NCBI GenBank assembly: GCA_017853885.1
Contig: JAFMIR010000015.1
Span: forward strand, 1-64,000
Reading direction: 5' to 3'
Origin: Prosthecobacter sp.
GTDB lineage: Bacteria > Verrucomicrobiota > Verrucomicrobiia > Verrucomicrobiales > Verrucomicrobiaceae
DNA length: 64,000 nt
Shown here: piece by piece, positions 18,519-27,686 of the stretch
How positions within the stretch are numbered: the stretch's first letter is position 1
Layout of the letters: each line of letters starts with the position of its first letter
Notes under the pieces: model-generated
What the model was told of the DNA's origin: nothing
Database searches by the model: none
The model's input: the letters and a program-made list of their open reading frames with translations, nothing else
Translations under genes and position numbers: made by a program

Positions 18519-19495
18519 GATTCTTTTCCCTCCGAGTAAACAAAGCGTGTGAGATCGTCCACCGGCTCCCACGTGCCGACCTCGGCGAAGGCGACCGATT
18601 CATCGACCTCCTTCGTTATCTCAGCCTCTACGGCAATCAAATCTGCCTCGGTGAGGATGCTGATGGTCTTCATCGAATCGAAGAACAGCGTGATCGGATC
18701 GCGCTTCTTCCATTGCACGACTTCCTCCTTGGTTCGGTACAGCTCCGCGTCGAACATCGAGTGTGCACGAAATCGGTAGGTGCGACATTCGAGCAGGAAG
18801 GGCTGGCCCCTACGTGCCGTTTCCAATGCGTTCTGTGCCGCTTCGCGCACGGCAAGCACATCCATCCCATCCACAACAGCATTGGTGACACCATATGCAT
18901 CTCCCTTGCTGGCGATGTCCATTTTCGATTCCGTGAAACGTAACGCAGTTCCCATGGCATAAAGATTGTTTTCGCAGACAAACAGAACCGGAAGTTGCCA
19001 CAGCGCGGAGAGGTTTAGCGATTCGTGGAACTCTCCTTCAGCCACCGCGCCTTCACCAAAGAAGCAGACGGTGACGGCTTGGCGATTCTGCATCTTGTCG
19101 GCTAGCGCGAGGCCGACGGCCAGCGGAAGGCCGCCGCCAACAATCGCATTGCCGCCGTAGAAACGCGTCTTCGCATCGAACAGATGCATCGAGCCGCCGC
19201 GACCGCGCGCGCAACCTTCCTGCTTACCAAACATCTCAGCCATGATCAAACCAGCACTTACGCCGCGCGCCAGTGCCTGCCCGTGCTCACGATAGGTTGC
19301 CACTATCGCGTCCTCTAACCGCATCTGTTCGATGATGCCTGTGGCCACCGCCTCCTCGCCGATGTAGAGATGCATGAAGCCGCGGATTTTTTGCGTGCTG
19401 TACATTTCGATGCATTTTTCTTCAAAACGCCGAATGCGCACCATCTGCCACAACAAGCGGCGCGCTAAGTCGTGATCTGGCATTAGGAGGCTCAT
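18515..19495 (-). CDS. 2-oxoacid dehydrogenase E1 alpha subunit (thiamine diphosphate dependent)
   Basis: 326 residues. The thiamine diphosphate motif begins at 147-149 as GEG (usually GDG) and ends with NN at 176-177. Other landmarks are [16 protein letters not shown] (about 38-53), [10 protein letters not shown] and the phosphorylation-loop region [14 protein letters not shown]. It decarboxylates a 2-oxoacid with E1beta. Start ATG 19495 lies 1 base after the stop of the acetyl-CoA synthetase gene, so the two are co-translated. The Asp to Glu change in the metal-binding motif should still bind Mg2+, and occurs in an E1alpha subgroup. Confidence 0.93.
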   Translation of the reverse strand: MSLLMPDHDLARRLLWQMVRIRRFEEKCIEMYSTQKIRGFMHLYIGEEAVATGIIEQMRLEDAIVATYREHGQALARGVSAGLIMAEMFGKQEGCARGRGGSMHLFDAKTRFYGGNAIVGGGLPLAVGLALADKMQNRQAVTVCFFGEGAVAEGEFHESLNLSALWQLPVLFVCENNLYAMGTALRFTESKMDIASKGDAYGVTNAVVDGMDVLAVREAAQNALETARRGQPFLLECRTYRFRAHSMFDAELYRTKEEVVQWKKRDPITLFFDSMKTISILTEADLIAVEAEITKEVDESVAFAEVGTWEPVDDLTRFVYSEGKES

Positions 19496-19496
19496 G

Positions 19497-21248
19497 TCAG
19501 TCGTTCTCCAGTGTAGACAAATCACCCTCTGGCAGGCCTAATTCGCGTGTTTTGAGCAGGCGACGCATGATTTTGCCGCTACGTGTTTTCGGTAGGCTTT
19601 CGATAAAAGCGATCTCCTTCGGCGCAACAGCCGGGCCAAGGCGTTTTCGAGCGAAACCGATCAATTCGAGCCTCAGTTCATCGGTCGCAGGATGTCCGAG
19701 TTTGAGCACGACAAAAGCCTTCACCATCTCACCAATCAGTGGGTCCGGTTTGCCGATCACACCCACCTCGGCGACAGCTGCGTGCTCCATCAGCGCGCTT
19801 TCGACTTCGAAAGGCCCGACCATGTGTCCGGAGGTCTTGATAATGTCATCCGCGCGGCCGACGAACCAGAAGTAGCCATCTGCATCACGCTTTGCCAGAT
19901 CGCCGCTCAAATACCAGCCATCTACGAAAGACTTCGCATATCGAGCCTCGTCGTGCAGGTAGGCACGGAACATGGAGGGCCAGCCCGGTTTTAGCGCCAG
20001 TTCGCCTTCCACATCCGGCTGCGTGATTTCTTCTATGCCATGTTCACCACGCTTCACGATGGCTGCCTCAATGCCAGGCAGCGGTTTGCCCATGGAGCCG
20101 GGGCGGATATCGATTGCCGCGTAATTGGCGATCATGATGCCGCCGGTTTCGGTTTGCCACCAGTTGTCATGAATCGGCAAGCCGAGCACACGCTGGCCCC
20201 ATACAACTGCTTCGGGGTTCAAAGGCTCACCGACGCTGTGAATGAGGCGCAACGCACTCAAATCATGCTGAACACGTGGATTACCTGGGATGCGCATGAG
20301 TCGGCGAATGGCGGTGGGTGCGGTGTACCAGACTGTAACTTTTTGTTCATCTAGAATGCGATACCAGCGCTCCGCGTCGAAGTCGGCTTCATCGACAACA
20401 TTCGTGACACCGTTGAGGAGTGGAGCAAAAATGCCATAGGATGTGCCAGTGACCCAGCCTGGGTCGGCGGTGCACCAAAAGATATCTTCCGGATGGAGGT
20501 CGAGCACATAACGCCCCGTGGCGAAATGCGTCAGAGCCGCCTGATGCACATGCACCGCGCCTTTGGGCATGCCGGTGGTGCCACTGGTGAAATGCAGCAG
20601 CGCCATATCCTCTGGACATGTTTGCGGAATGGTATGCTTATCGCTTGAGGCTGTCATCAGCCTTGGCAGCGAAAGCGCACACGCATCGAGATCGTCCGTC
20701 ACATCCGCAATCAGGATGTATTGCAGTGAAGGTAGCTGCTCGCGCAGCGCCGCGACTTTCTTTTCATATAAAGCCTGCGAGGTCACGAGCACCTTCGCAT
20801 CGCCGCGGCTCAGCCGCTGCCAAACCGGCTCGGGTCCGAACTGTGAAAAAAGCGGGCAGAAAACGCTCACATTTTTTAGTGTGCCAAGCGCTGTGAAATA
20901 CAGCTCCGGCACGCGGTTCATTAGTGCGAAAACGCGTTCACCCTTCTTCACGCCTAGGCTCCGCAGCACATTCGCAAAGCGGGCTGATCCGCGCGCCATG
21001 TCTGTGTAGGTCAGATCGCGCACACTGTCATCTTTGCCCAAACAGCGTAACGCCAGATGATTCGCCAGCGCACCAGATGCGTGCCGGTCAACTGCTTCAT
21101 ATGCCAGATTCAGCCCATCTTCAGGAAGTCCCTGCAAAGATGCCTGCACTGCTTTCCATGAGTGCTTGGCGCATGTTTGCTCATAATCCACGAGATGCGG
21201 CACAATGCGCTGCGCCTGTAAGTCTTTGCGGATGGTATCAAAAGACAT
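19497..21248 (-). CDS. acsA: Acetate-CoA ligase (AMP-forming)
   Basis: 583 residues, the shorter AcsA length (Acs is about 650). ANL-superfamily motifs: [19 protein letters not shown] (P-loop), [39 protein letters not shown] and the C-terminal [12 protein letters not shown] carrying the acetylatable catalytic lysine. It makes acetyl-CoA from acetate, CoA and ATP. It is the first gene of a minus-strand operon acs-E1alpha-E1beta-E2-ACP-membrane protein. Its pairing with a dehydrogenase that also makes an acyl-CoA suggests a dedicated acyl-CoA supply. Confidence 0.92.
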   Translation of the reverse strand: MSFDTIRKDLQAQRIVPHLVDYEQTCAKHSWKAVQASLQGLPEDGLNLAYEAVDRHASGALANHLALRCLGKDDSVRDLTYTDMARGSARFANVLRSLGVKKGERVFALMNRVPELYFTALGTLKNVSVFCPLFSQFGPEPVWQRLSRGDAKVLVTSQALYEKKVAALREQLPSLQYILIADVTDDLDACALSLPRLMTASSDKHTIPQTCPEDMALLHFTSGTTGMPKGAVHVHQAALTHFATGRYVLDLHPEDIFWCTADPGWVTGTSYGIFAPLLNGVTNVVDEADFDAERWYRILDEQKVTVWYTAPTAIRRLMRIPGNPRVQHDLSALRLIHSVGEPLNPEAVVWGQRVLGLPIHDNWWQTETGGIMIANYAAIDIRPGSMGKPLPGIEAAIVKRGEHGIEEITQPDVEGELALKPGWPSMFRAYLHDEARYAKSFVDGWYLSGDLAKRDADGYFWFVGRADDIIKTSGHMVGPFEVESALMEHAAVAEVGVIGKPDPLIGEMVKAFVVLKLGHPATDELRLELIGFARKRLGPAVAPKEIAFIESLPKTRSGKIMRRLLKTRELGLPEGDLSTLEND

Positions 21249-21544
21249 GGCATGAACAGAGGTGGTCGGTGAACGGCCTCATTGTTTGCGAATAAAAGTT
21301 TGGGGCGTATCAAAAAGTCTAGGCGCTTCTTGCGCGGCCCCGTTCCAATGTTGCGATCTCGTGGCTTTTCTTTGTGGGCCATTTGATGGGGGTGCTTTTG
21401 TCAATCCAGAGATGATTCTGAGCGCATGCCTCGGATGATATCTGAATGTGCGGCGGAAGGGTGAGGATCAATCGCACAAGCTTCCAACGCTTAGTTTTTT
21501 TAACATGGCGTGACAAGTGTCAGGTGATCAGGTTATGTTTCCTT

Positions 21545-24202
21545 ATGTCTGCTTCACTCTGTTCCTGGCACATGCAGTGCGCAGCCGATGTGCTTCTTGC
21601 ATGGAAAAGCGACTCTCAAAGCGGCCTTACCCATATCGAGATAGTAGAACGCCTCTCAAGGCACGGGCGAAACGTATTGCCAGTAGAAGTGCGCAAGCCC
21701 CTTTGGCGCTTGTTTGTGGCGCAGTTAGTCAGTCCGCTGATCTATCTCTTGTTTATCGCGGCTGTCATCGCTTTTGCGATGGGACACGCAAGTGATGCTG
21801 CAGTGATTGGGGTTGTGGTTTGTGTGAATGCGGTGATTGGGGCCATTCAGCAAGGTAGGGCTCAGCATTCGATGGAAGCGCTACGGAGGTTGTCTTCGCT
21901 TAAAGCGCGTGTCGTTCGTGACAACCAAGAAAACCTGATTGAAGCAAGCGAACTGGTTCCGGGTGATATTCTTTTGCTTGCTGCGGGTGATCAGGTCGGC
22001 GCGGATGCGCGCTTGATCACGGCTGTTGCTTTGGAGACCACGGAAGCAGCGCTAACGGGGGAATCCTGGCCCATCCTGAAACACGCGGATGTTTTATCCG
22101 AGGATGTGGTGCTTGGAGAACGCAAGAACATGATCTATTCCGGCACGCATATCACCGCTGGACGTGGACGAGCGGTTGTGGTCGCAACAGGTCTTCAAAC
22201 AGAGGTGGGCAAGATTGCTCGTCTGACGGTCGCGACGCAAGAACCGAAGACACCGCTCGAGACACGTCTTTCGCAATTTGGGCAAAGCTTGGTAGCTATA
22301 AGCATCGCTATGTTTGCTGTTGTGCTCGTCTTTGGACTCATGCGAGGCATTGCATTCGTTCAAATTTTCATGGTTGCCATTAGCCAGATGGTTTCAATGG
22401 TTCCAGAGGGATTGCCCGTGGCAATGACGATTGCGCTCGCTGTCGGCATGCAGCGTATGGCACACCAAGGAGCCATCGTGCGTCGTCTGGCTGCGGTCGA
22501 AACGCTGGGATCGACGAGCATCATTTGCAGTGACAAAACAGGCACACTCACCAAAAACGAGATGACCGTCACCACGATCATTTTGCCAGACGGAAGGTGG
22601 ATCGAGGTCAGTGGAGCGGGTTACTCACCTGAAGGATGTTTAACCCATCAAGGGCAGCTAATCGACGATCCTGCGCTTCGACGACTTTTAGAAGCCTGTG
22701 TGCTTTGCAATGATGCTCAGCTAGTCCCTCCTGATGTGGCTGACCCACGCTGGCGTGCGCTCGGTGATCCCACTGAGGCTGCGTTGCTCACCGTCGCCCT
22801 CAAGGCATGTGTCGAGTTTGAAGCGCTTCGCAAAATCCACCCTCGCAGCGCAGAATGGCCTTTTGATGCCATGACGAAAATGATGGCCACGCAGCATGGC
22901 TCAAAGGTCTTCGTCAAAGGTGCGCCGGAGTGCGTGATGTCTATGTGTGATGCTCAGCCCTTCGAATGGGTCAACAAGATGGCCTCTCGGGCACTTCGTG
23001 TCCTTGCCGTTGCTGAATTGGATAACGTCCACATTGACAGAGCGGCGGGTTTTGAGACTTGGCGTGGTCATATGCGATTTCTGGGCCTTTTGGGGCAAAT
23101 AGACCCCCCGCGCGATGAAGCAAAATCTGCTGTGAAAGAGTGCCTCAAGGCTGGCATTCGCCCGGTGATGGTTACGGGGGACCACAAGGCTACTGGACTC
23201 GCCATTGCCTCGGCGTTAGGGATCGCCAAGCCCGGGGACATGGCGGTGGATGGTGGGGAACTCGAGTGGATGCCAGAACAGGACCTACGTGCCAACCTTG
23301 ATCGCATCTCTGTCTTCGCGCGCGTGCATCCCGCCCAGAAGCTGCGTATTGTTCAGGCATTTCAGAGTCAAAAACACGTTGTTGCGATGACTGGTGATGG
23401 TGTAAATGACGCCCCGGCTCTTGCTGCTGCTGATGTCGGTGTGGCCATGGGCATGACCGGAACTGAGGTTGCAAAAAGTGCGGCAAAGATGGTCATTTCA
23501 GATGACAATTTTGCCACCATCATCAAAGCCGTCGAAGAAGGACGTCTTGTGTATCAGAATTTGAAAAAGGTCGTCCTTTTTCTTTTCGCCACGAGCCTTG
23601 ATGAAGTGGCGGTGCTGCTTTCGGCCTTGTTGGGCGGCTATCCGCTGCCGCTCGCCGCAGTGCAGATTCTCTGGATCAACATGGTCACCGAGGGTGCCGT
23701 GACCGTAAATCTCATCATGGAGGGCCTAGAAGGGGACGAAATGCGTCGCAAACCCACTCCCATCGATGAGCCGCTCATCACAAAGGCTATGTGGAAGAGA
23801 ATGCTCCTCATGGTCACCACCAGCGTGGTCGTCATTTTCGGGTTCTTCGTCTGGCGGTTGGGCAGTGGTGTCGATTTCAAGCTAGTGCAGACGGAGACTT
23901 TTACGCTGATGGCCATCAGCCAGTGGTTCAATGTGTTGAACTGCCGCAGTGCCATTCAATCGAGCCTCAGCTTTGATGTTTTGAGGAATCCTTGGCTCAT
24001 CGGCGGCCTTGTGCTTGGCAATGTGATGCATGGGCTCGTCATCTACACCGATACATTGAATCACATTTTTCATACGGTGCCGATTCCGCTCGCAGACTTT
24101 TTTCTTCTCGGATTCATCGGCAGCAGCGTGCTTTGGGTGGAGGAGATACGAAAAGGGATGGTACGTTGGCGGATGAATAGGTCTCTGATAGGGACCGGAT
24201 GA
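21545..24202 (+). CDS. Cation-translocating P-type ATPase (P2 class, Ca2+-ATPase-like)
   Basis: 885 residues. Order: N-terminal cation-ATPase domain (LAWKSDSQSGLT, HGRNVLPV), actuator with TGES at 171-174, M4 with PEGLP beginning at 287, phosphorylation site DKTGTLT starting at D330, nucleotide domain with FVKGAPE, hinge TGDGVND at 616-622 and six C-terminal membrane segments. PEGLP is the form found in type II pumps for Ca2+, Na+/K+ or H+/K+; the ion cannot be fixed from this. ATG 21545 was chosen because residues upstream do not resemble the family. It is divergent from acs (296-base gap). Confidence 0.93.
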   Translation: MSASLCSWHMQCAADVLLAWKSDSQSGLTHIEIVERLSRHGRNVLPVEVRKPLWRLFVAQLVSPLIYLLFIAAVIAFAMGHASDAAVIGVVVCVNAVIGAIQQGRAQHSMEALRRLSSLKARVVRDNQENLIEASELVPGDILLLAAGDQVGADARLITAVALETTEAALTGESWPILKHADVLSEDVVLGERKNMIYSGTHITAGRGRAVVVATGLQTEVGKIARLTVATQEPKTPLETRLSQFGQSLVAISIAMFAVVLVFGLMRGIAFVQIFMVAISQMVSMVPEGLPVAMTIALAVGMQRMAHQGAIVRRLAAVETLGSTSIICSDKTGTLTKNEMTVTTIILPDGRWIEVSGAGYSPEGCLTHQGQLIDDPALRRLLEACVLCNDAQLVPPDVADPRWRALGDPTEAALLTVALKACVEFEALRKIHPRSAEWPFDAMTKMMATQHGSKVFVKGAPECVMSMCDAQPFEWVNKMASRALRVLAVAELDNVHIDRAAGFETWRGHMRFLGLLGQIDPPRDEAKSAVKECLKAGIRPVMVTGDHKATGLAIASALGIAKPGDMAVDGGELEWMPEQDLRANLDRISVFARVHPAQKLRIVQAFQSQKHVVAMTGDGVNDAPALAAADVGVAMGMTGTEVAKSAAKMVISDDNFATIIKAVEEGRLVYQNLKKVVLFLFATSLDEVAVLLSALLGGYPLPLAAVQILWINMVTEGAVTVNLIMEGLEGDEMRRKPTPIDEPLITKAMWKRMLLMVTTSVVVIFGFFVWRLGSGVDFKLVQTETFTLMAISQWFNVLNCRSAIQSSLSFDVLRNPWLIGGLVLGNVMHGLVIYTDTLNHIFHTVPIPLADFFLLGFIGSSVLWVEEIRKGMVRWRMNRSLIGTG

Positions 24203-24255
24203 CACTTTCGCGCATGCCACTTGAAAACAGTCGAATTCCCTGCCAAGCACACTTC

Positions 24256-24624
24256 ATGTCCGCCACGCCTGTCAGCTACAAGATCGGCAATGAAAAGCTC
24301 ATCAAGATCCTCCCGAATGCCTCTAACCGACTGCTCGGCCTGCTGAAAAAGCAGGGGCGGGCGGAGCATGGTGCCCTGCGCATTGCCGTGGTCGGGGGTG
24401 GGTGTTCCGGTCTGCAATATAAAATGGACCTCGTCGATGGCCCGGCGAACCGCGATATCATGGTGACCAGTGCTGAGGTGCGCGTGGTGATTGATCCGAA
24501 GAGTGCCCTCTTTGTCTCCGGCTCCGAGCTCGACTACAGCGACGATCTTCAGCAGGGCGGCTTCAAAGTGAAGAACCCTAACGCCGTTGTTACCTGCTCC
24601 TGCGGCGAGAGCTTTTCCGCATAA
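24256..24624 (+). CDS. A-type iron-sulfur carrier (IscA/ErpA/HesB family)
   Basis: 122 residues. The three ligand cysteines of A-type carriers are present: one in GGGCSGLQYKMDL and two in the C-terminal TCSCGESFSA. It delivers or assembles Fe-S clusters in the cytoplasm. ATG 24256 matches the usual N-terminus; the longer open frame starts inside the ATPase gene. The next gene, 6 bases downstream, is the HscB-like co-chaperone, which fits an Isc-related function, although iscS/iscU are not in the window. Confidence 0.92.
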   Translation: MSATPVSYKIGNEKLIKILPNASNRLLGLLKKQGRAEHGALRIAVVGGGCSGLQYKMDLVDGPANRDIMVTSAEVRVVIDPKSALFVSGSELDYSDDLQQGGFKVKNPNAVVTCSCGESFSA

Positions 24625-24630
24625 ATTGCC

Positions 24631-25161
24631 ATGACGGACTGTTTTGAGCTACTGGGACTTCCTCGACGGGCCTTACTTGATGAGAGCGAACTCCAAGCGG
24701 CATGGCATCAAAAGAGTCGTGAAGTTCATCCGGACCAGCCGGGCGGCAGTGCCACGCTGGCGGCTGAGATCAACACGGCTTATGAAACGCTCCTCGCCCC
24801 TGAAAAGCGTCTGAGGCATCTCTTGGAACTGCATGCAGTTCCCTGGCGTACGATTCCAATTTCTGCGGAGATCATGACGCTGTTTTCGCAAATCGGTCCC
24901 CAGCTTCAAAACGCGGTTGTTCTCACGAAAAAAAAGCAAGCGGCCTCCTCGGCTATCGCGAAGGCTTTGCTCGCTCCGGAGGAACTGAAGCTTCGTGAGG
25001 TTTTGGAAGACCTCACGGCTCAAATCGAGGCACGTCGAGCTAAGGTGCTCGCATCGCTGGCCGATGCCAGTCTCGATCAGATTCAGGTCGTGCAGGCCAC
25101 GCTGGCCTACTTGGCGAAGTGGCAGGGCCAGATCCGCGAGTCCTTGCTGGCCTTGATGTAA
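24631..25161 (+). CDS. hscB: Fe-S assembly co-chaperone HscB
   Basis: 176 residues, the typical HscB length. The N-terminal J domain has HPD at 33-35 (EVHPDQPGG), preceded by CFELLGLPRRALLDESEL and followed by INTAYETLLAPEKRLRHLLEL. The C-terminal helical domain (about 90-176) is the part that binds the IscU scaffold. HscB recruits the Hsp70 HscA to release Fe-S clusters from IscU. It is co-oriented with the iscA-like gene. Confidence 0.9.
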   Translation: MTDCFELLGLPRRALLDESELQAAWHQKSREVHPDQPGGSATLAAEINTAYETLLAPEKRLRHLLELHAVPWRTIPISAEIMTLFSQIGPQLQNAVVLTKKKQAASSAIAKALLAPEELKLREVLEDLTAQIEARRAKVLASLADASLDQIQVVQATLAYLAKWQGQIRESLLALM

Positions 25162-25180
25162 TCACGAGTATTCTTTTGTC

Positions 25181-25636
25181 ATGTCACGTTCCCTCACCCA
25201 TCTGAACCGCCGTGGCGAAGCCTCCATGGTGGATGTTTCCTCCAAACCCGCTGTGCGACGAGAGGCTGTAGCCGTGGGCCGGATCGTGATGCAGGCGGAC
25301 ACCGTGAAACGGATTCGCGAAAACAGCTTCAAAAAGGGCGATGTGCTTTGCGTAGCCCGCATCGCTGCCATTCAAGCTGCCAAGCAGACCCAGCACCTGA
25401 TCCCGCTCTGCCACCAGATCCCGTTGGCGAAGGTGAAGATCGATTTTGAACTCCAAGCCAAAGCCGTCGCCATCACCGCCACCGCTATCACCACCGCGCC
25501 GACGGGCGTCGAGATGGAAGCTCTCACCGCCGTCAGCCTCGCTACTTTGACGATTTATGACATGTGCAAGGCCGTGGACAAAAAGATGCGCATCGAAGGC
25601 ATCAAGCTGCTCAAGAAGACCAAAGCGGAGGCGTGA
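25181..25636 (+). CDS. moaC: Cyclic pyranopterin monophosphate synthase
   Basis: 151 residues. MoaC converts the MoaA product into cyclic pyranopterin monophosphate in molybdenum cofactor synthesis. Motifs: SMVDVSSKPAVRREAVAVG, GDVLCVARIAAIQAAKQT, LIPLCHQIPLAKVKIDF, GVEMEALTAVSLATLTIYDMCKAVDK and the C-terminal IEGIKLLKKT. No other moa gene is close. The gene lies 19 bases after hscB, same strand. Confidence 0.96.
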   Translation: MSRSLTHLNRRGEASMVDVSSKPAVRREAVAVGRIVMQADTVKRIRENSFKKGDVLCVARIAAIQAAKQTQHLIPLCHQIPLAKVKIDFELQAKAVAITATAITTAPTGVEMEALTAVSLATLTIYDMCKAVDKKMRIEGIKLLKKTKAEA

Positions 25637-25776
25637 ATCTGAACGGCTTCTCGAATAATCTCTCGGATTCCCTCCGATATGCCGGCCCCATAAGCGGCGT
25701 GATTGATTCGTCAGCCATTTTTTCAGGAGTTGGAGCCATCTCCATTGTTCTAGGCGGCTTGTTAAAAACAGTCTAA
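25633..25776 (+). CDS. Possible small hydrophobic ORF coupled to moaC
   Basis: 47 codons from a GTG that overlaps the moaC TGA as GTGA, a common arrangement for coupled translation. The C-terminal half (GVIDSSAIFSGVGAISIVLGGLLKTV) is hydrophobic with Gly/Ser spacing, like a small membrane peptide. It ends 4 bases into the convergent potD stop. No family is recognised, so it may be chance. Confidence 0.3.
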   Translation: MNLNGFSNNLSDSLRYAGPISGVIDSSAIFSGVGAISIVLGGLLKTV

Positions 25777-26789
25777 TTCGCCGCTTTCACCGCGTCCCAG
25801 ACCTTGGAGTATTTCGCGAGGTCGGGGCCGAGGTCTTGAATGACTTCGCATTTGCTGGCGATGGACTCGGGTAGGCTGATGGCCGGGTTTTCGAGGAAAT
25901 CGGCACTGAGCTTGGCTTTGGCGGGCTTGTTCGGGCAGTAGTAGCCCATCCATTCCATGTTCTCGGCAGCGATGTCGGGATCGAGCAGGAAATTGATCAT
26001 GGCATGGGCCAGCTCGGTTTGTTTGGCGGTCTTGGGGATGACCATTTCATCGCAGCCGATGGTGACGCCTTCGCGTGGGATGAGGATCTCGACCTTGGAG
26101 TTCTCCATTTGGACTTGGAAGAGGTCGCCACTGTAGCCGTGGACGAGGTGGAATTCGGCGGAGTCTATGCCGGCCTTGTAGCCTTCGTTGTCAAAACGGG
26201 CGATGTGCTTCTTCCATCGGATGAGCACCTGCTGCGCAGCGGCGAGTTGGCTGTCGTCCCGCGTGTTGAGGCTGTAACCGAGCGATTTGAGGGCGGCGCC
26301 GATGCTTTCACGCATGTCATCGAGCAGGGTGATGCGGCCGGCGAGGGCGGCGCGGTCGAGTATGGCATAGCTGGGCTCAGCGTCCTTGATCTTGTCTTTG
26401 CGGATGGCGAGGGCGGCGTAGGCCAAGGTGTAGGGCACACTGTGCTCCATCTTCGTATCGATGACCTTCGTGAGGACGGCGGGATCGATGTTGGTGAGGT
26501 TGGGTAGTTGGGCGTGATCGAGATTCAGCAGGAGGCCCTCGGTGTGCATCACCTGGATCATGTAGGCGGTGGGAAACACAAGGTCGTAGCCAGTGGCCCC
26601 TGCCTTGAGCTTCGCGTACATGCTTTCGTTCGAATCGAAGGTATCAATCACCACCTGGCAGCCATGCTGCTTTTCGAACTTTTTGACGACGTCCGGGCTG
26701 ATGTAGTCCGCCCAAGTATAGACATGCAGCGTTTCCGCGGAGATCGCTGTTGCAATGAGGAGGCTGAGCAGGCCGACGAGCCGTTTCAT
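25773..26789 (-). CDS. Spermidine/putrescine-type ABC transporter substrate-binding protein (PotD-like)
   Basis: 338 residues with a cleavable signal peptide (MKRLVGLLSLLIATAISA). The mature N-terminus ETLHVYTWADYISPDVVKKFEK and the block GYDLVFPTAYMIQVM are characteristic of PotD/PotF polyamine-binding proteins. Further along are VPYTLAYAALAIRKD and YSGDLFQVQMEN. It would bind a polyamine or similar solute in the periplasm. The ATPase and permease genes (potABC) are not in the window; the only neighbour on the strand is a DUF6580 protein, whose stop overlaps this ATG. Confidence 0.87.
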   Translation of the reverse strand: MKRLVGLLSLLIATAISAETLHVYTWADYISPDVVKKFEKQHGCQVVIDTFDSNESMYAKLKAGATGYDLVFPTAYMIQVMHTEGLLLNLDHAQLPNLTNIDPAVLTKVIDTKMEHSVPYTLAYAALAIRKDKIKDAEPSYAILDRAALAGRITLLDDMRESIGAALKSLGYSLNTRDDSQLAAAQQVLIRWKKHIARFDNEGYKAGIDSAEFHLVHGYSGDLFQVQMENSKVEILIPREGVTIGCDEMVIPKTAKQTELAHAMINFLLDPDIAAENMEWMGYYCPNKPAKAKLSADFLENPAISLPESIASKCEVIQDLGPDLAKYSKVWDAVKAAN

Positions 26790-27391
26790 GCGGCGGAGGT
26801 GCGAAGCATGGGGATCGTTTCCTGACGGCGGAAGGAGGCCTCGGTATTGTAAGCGGCCAGCAGCAGGCAGGAGAAGGCGAGGTCACTGAGGAGGGAATTC
26901 CGCAGGAACCAGATGGTGGGCGGCAGGCCGGGCAGCCCAGTGGTCATGGCCTGCACCCAGCCAGCGAGGGTCTTGGTGTAACCGGGATCAACGAACCAAG
27001 ACAGCGTGTTGGTGATGAGGTAAAAAGCGATGGAGCAGGCGAGCGTGCCCATGAGGCTGCCGAGCAGGCCGAGTTTGCCGCGGGAGCGGCTGGCGAACCC
27101 TGCGGCGATGGCAAAGGCACCGTAAACGCCGATGGCCTCCCATTGCATGACACCGCGTATGCCGGTGGCGGCGAGGTCGATGACCACGAGCAGCAGCGGC
27201 AATATGAGGAAGGAGACGCGCTTGGAGAAGACGAGGGTGCCAGTGAAGGCCAGTGCCATCCATGGCGCGAAGTTTTCCAAAGCGGGCACCTGCACGCCTT
27301 GGCCGAGCTTGAGGTAGCGGAACGTCGCTGCGGCGGTGATCAAGATGAGCGGCAAAAGGAGCGAGAAGCGGTTTTGGGGCATGAGATGCAT
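26786..27391 (-). CDS. DUF6580 family membrane protein
   Basis: About 201 residues (198 if ATG 27382 is used). Five or six hydrophobic segments, with PALENFAPWMALAFTG near residue 30 and a C-terminal LPPTIWFLRNSLLSDLAFSCLLLAAY typical of this family of putative transport proteins; the layout recalls ECF-transporter S-components. The gene overlaps the potD-like start by ATGA, so the pair is probably co-expressed. Confidence 0.75.
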   Translation of the reverse strand: MHLMPQNRFSLLLPLILITAAATFRYLKLGQGVQVPALENFAPWMALAFTGTLVFSKRVSFLILPLLLVVIDLAATGIRGVMQWEAIGVYGAFAIAAGFASRSRGKLGLLGSLMGTLACSIAFYLITNTLSWFVDPGYTKTLAGWVQAMTTGLPGLPPTIWFLRNSLLSDLAFSCLLLAAYNTEASFRRQETIPMLRTSAA

Positions 27392-27686
27392 GTTAGATTC
27401 AAAGTGGGAGCTTCCAAGCGCCAAATTGAGCGGTGTAAAGCAGGCTCAGAAGGTCGCTTCGTCAATTGAAGCCCGTTTGATGAAATCCGCTCAGTGTAGG
27501 AGCATATTTTTACCGAATCGATTTGGAATAGGTCCCAAGAGGAGACTCGTGAAACTGCGTGCAGGGTAGGGGGGATGGCGGTGGGTGCCCATGCTCGGGT
27601 GCAATGGAAAGAAGTTTTGTGAGGACTGTAGGTGCTGCGCCTTGCAATGGCAGGGCAGGTGATCATCTTAAAGGCTACTCTATCCC

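Noticed and set aside
21511-21522. TGACA-AG-TGTCA inverted repeat upstream of the P-type ATPase gene
   Set aside because: Arms of only 5 bp are expected by chance at this frequency, and no further copies or a nearby regulator support it.
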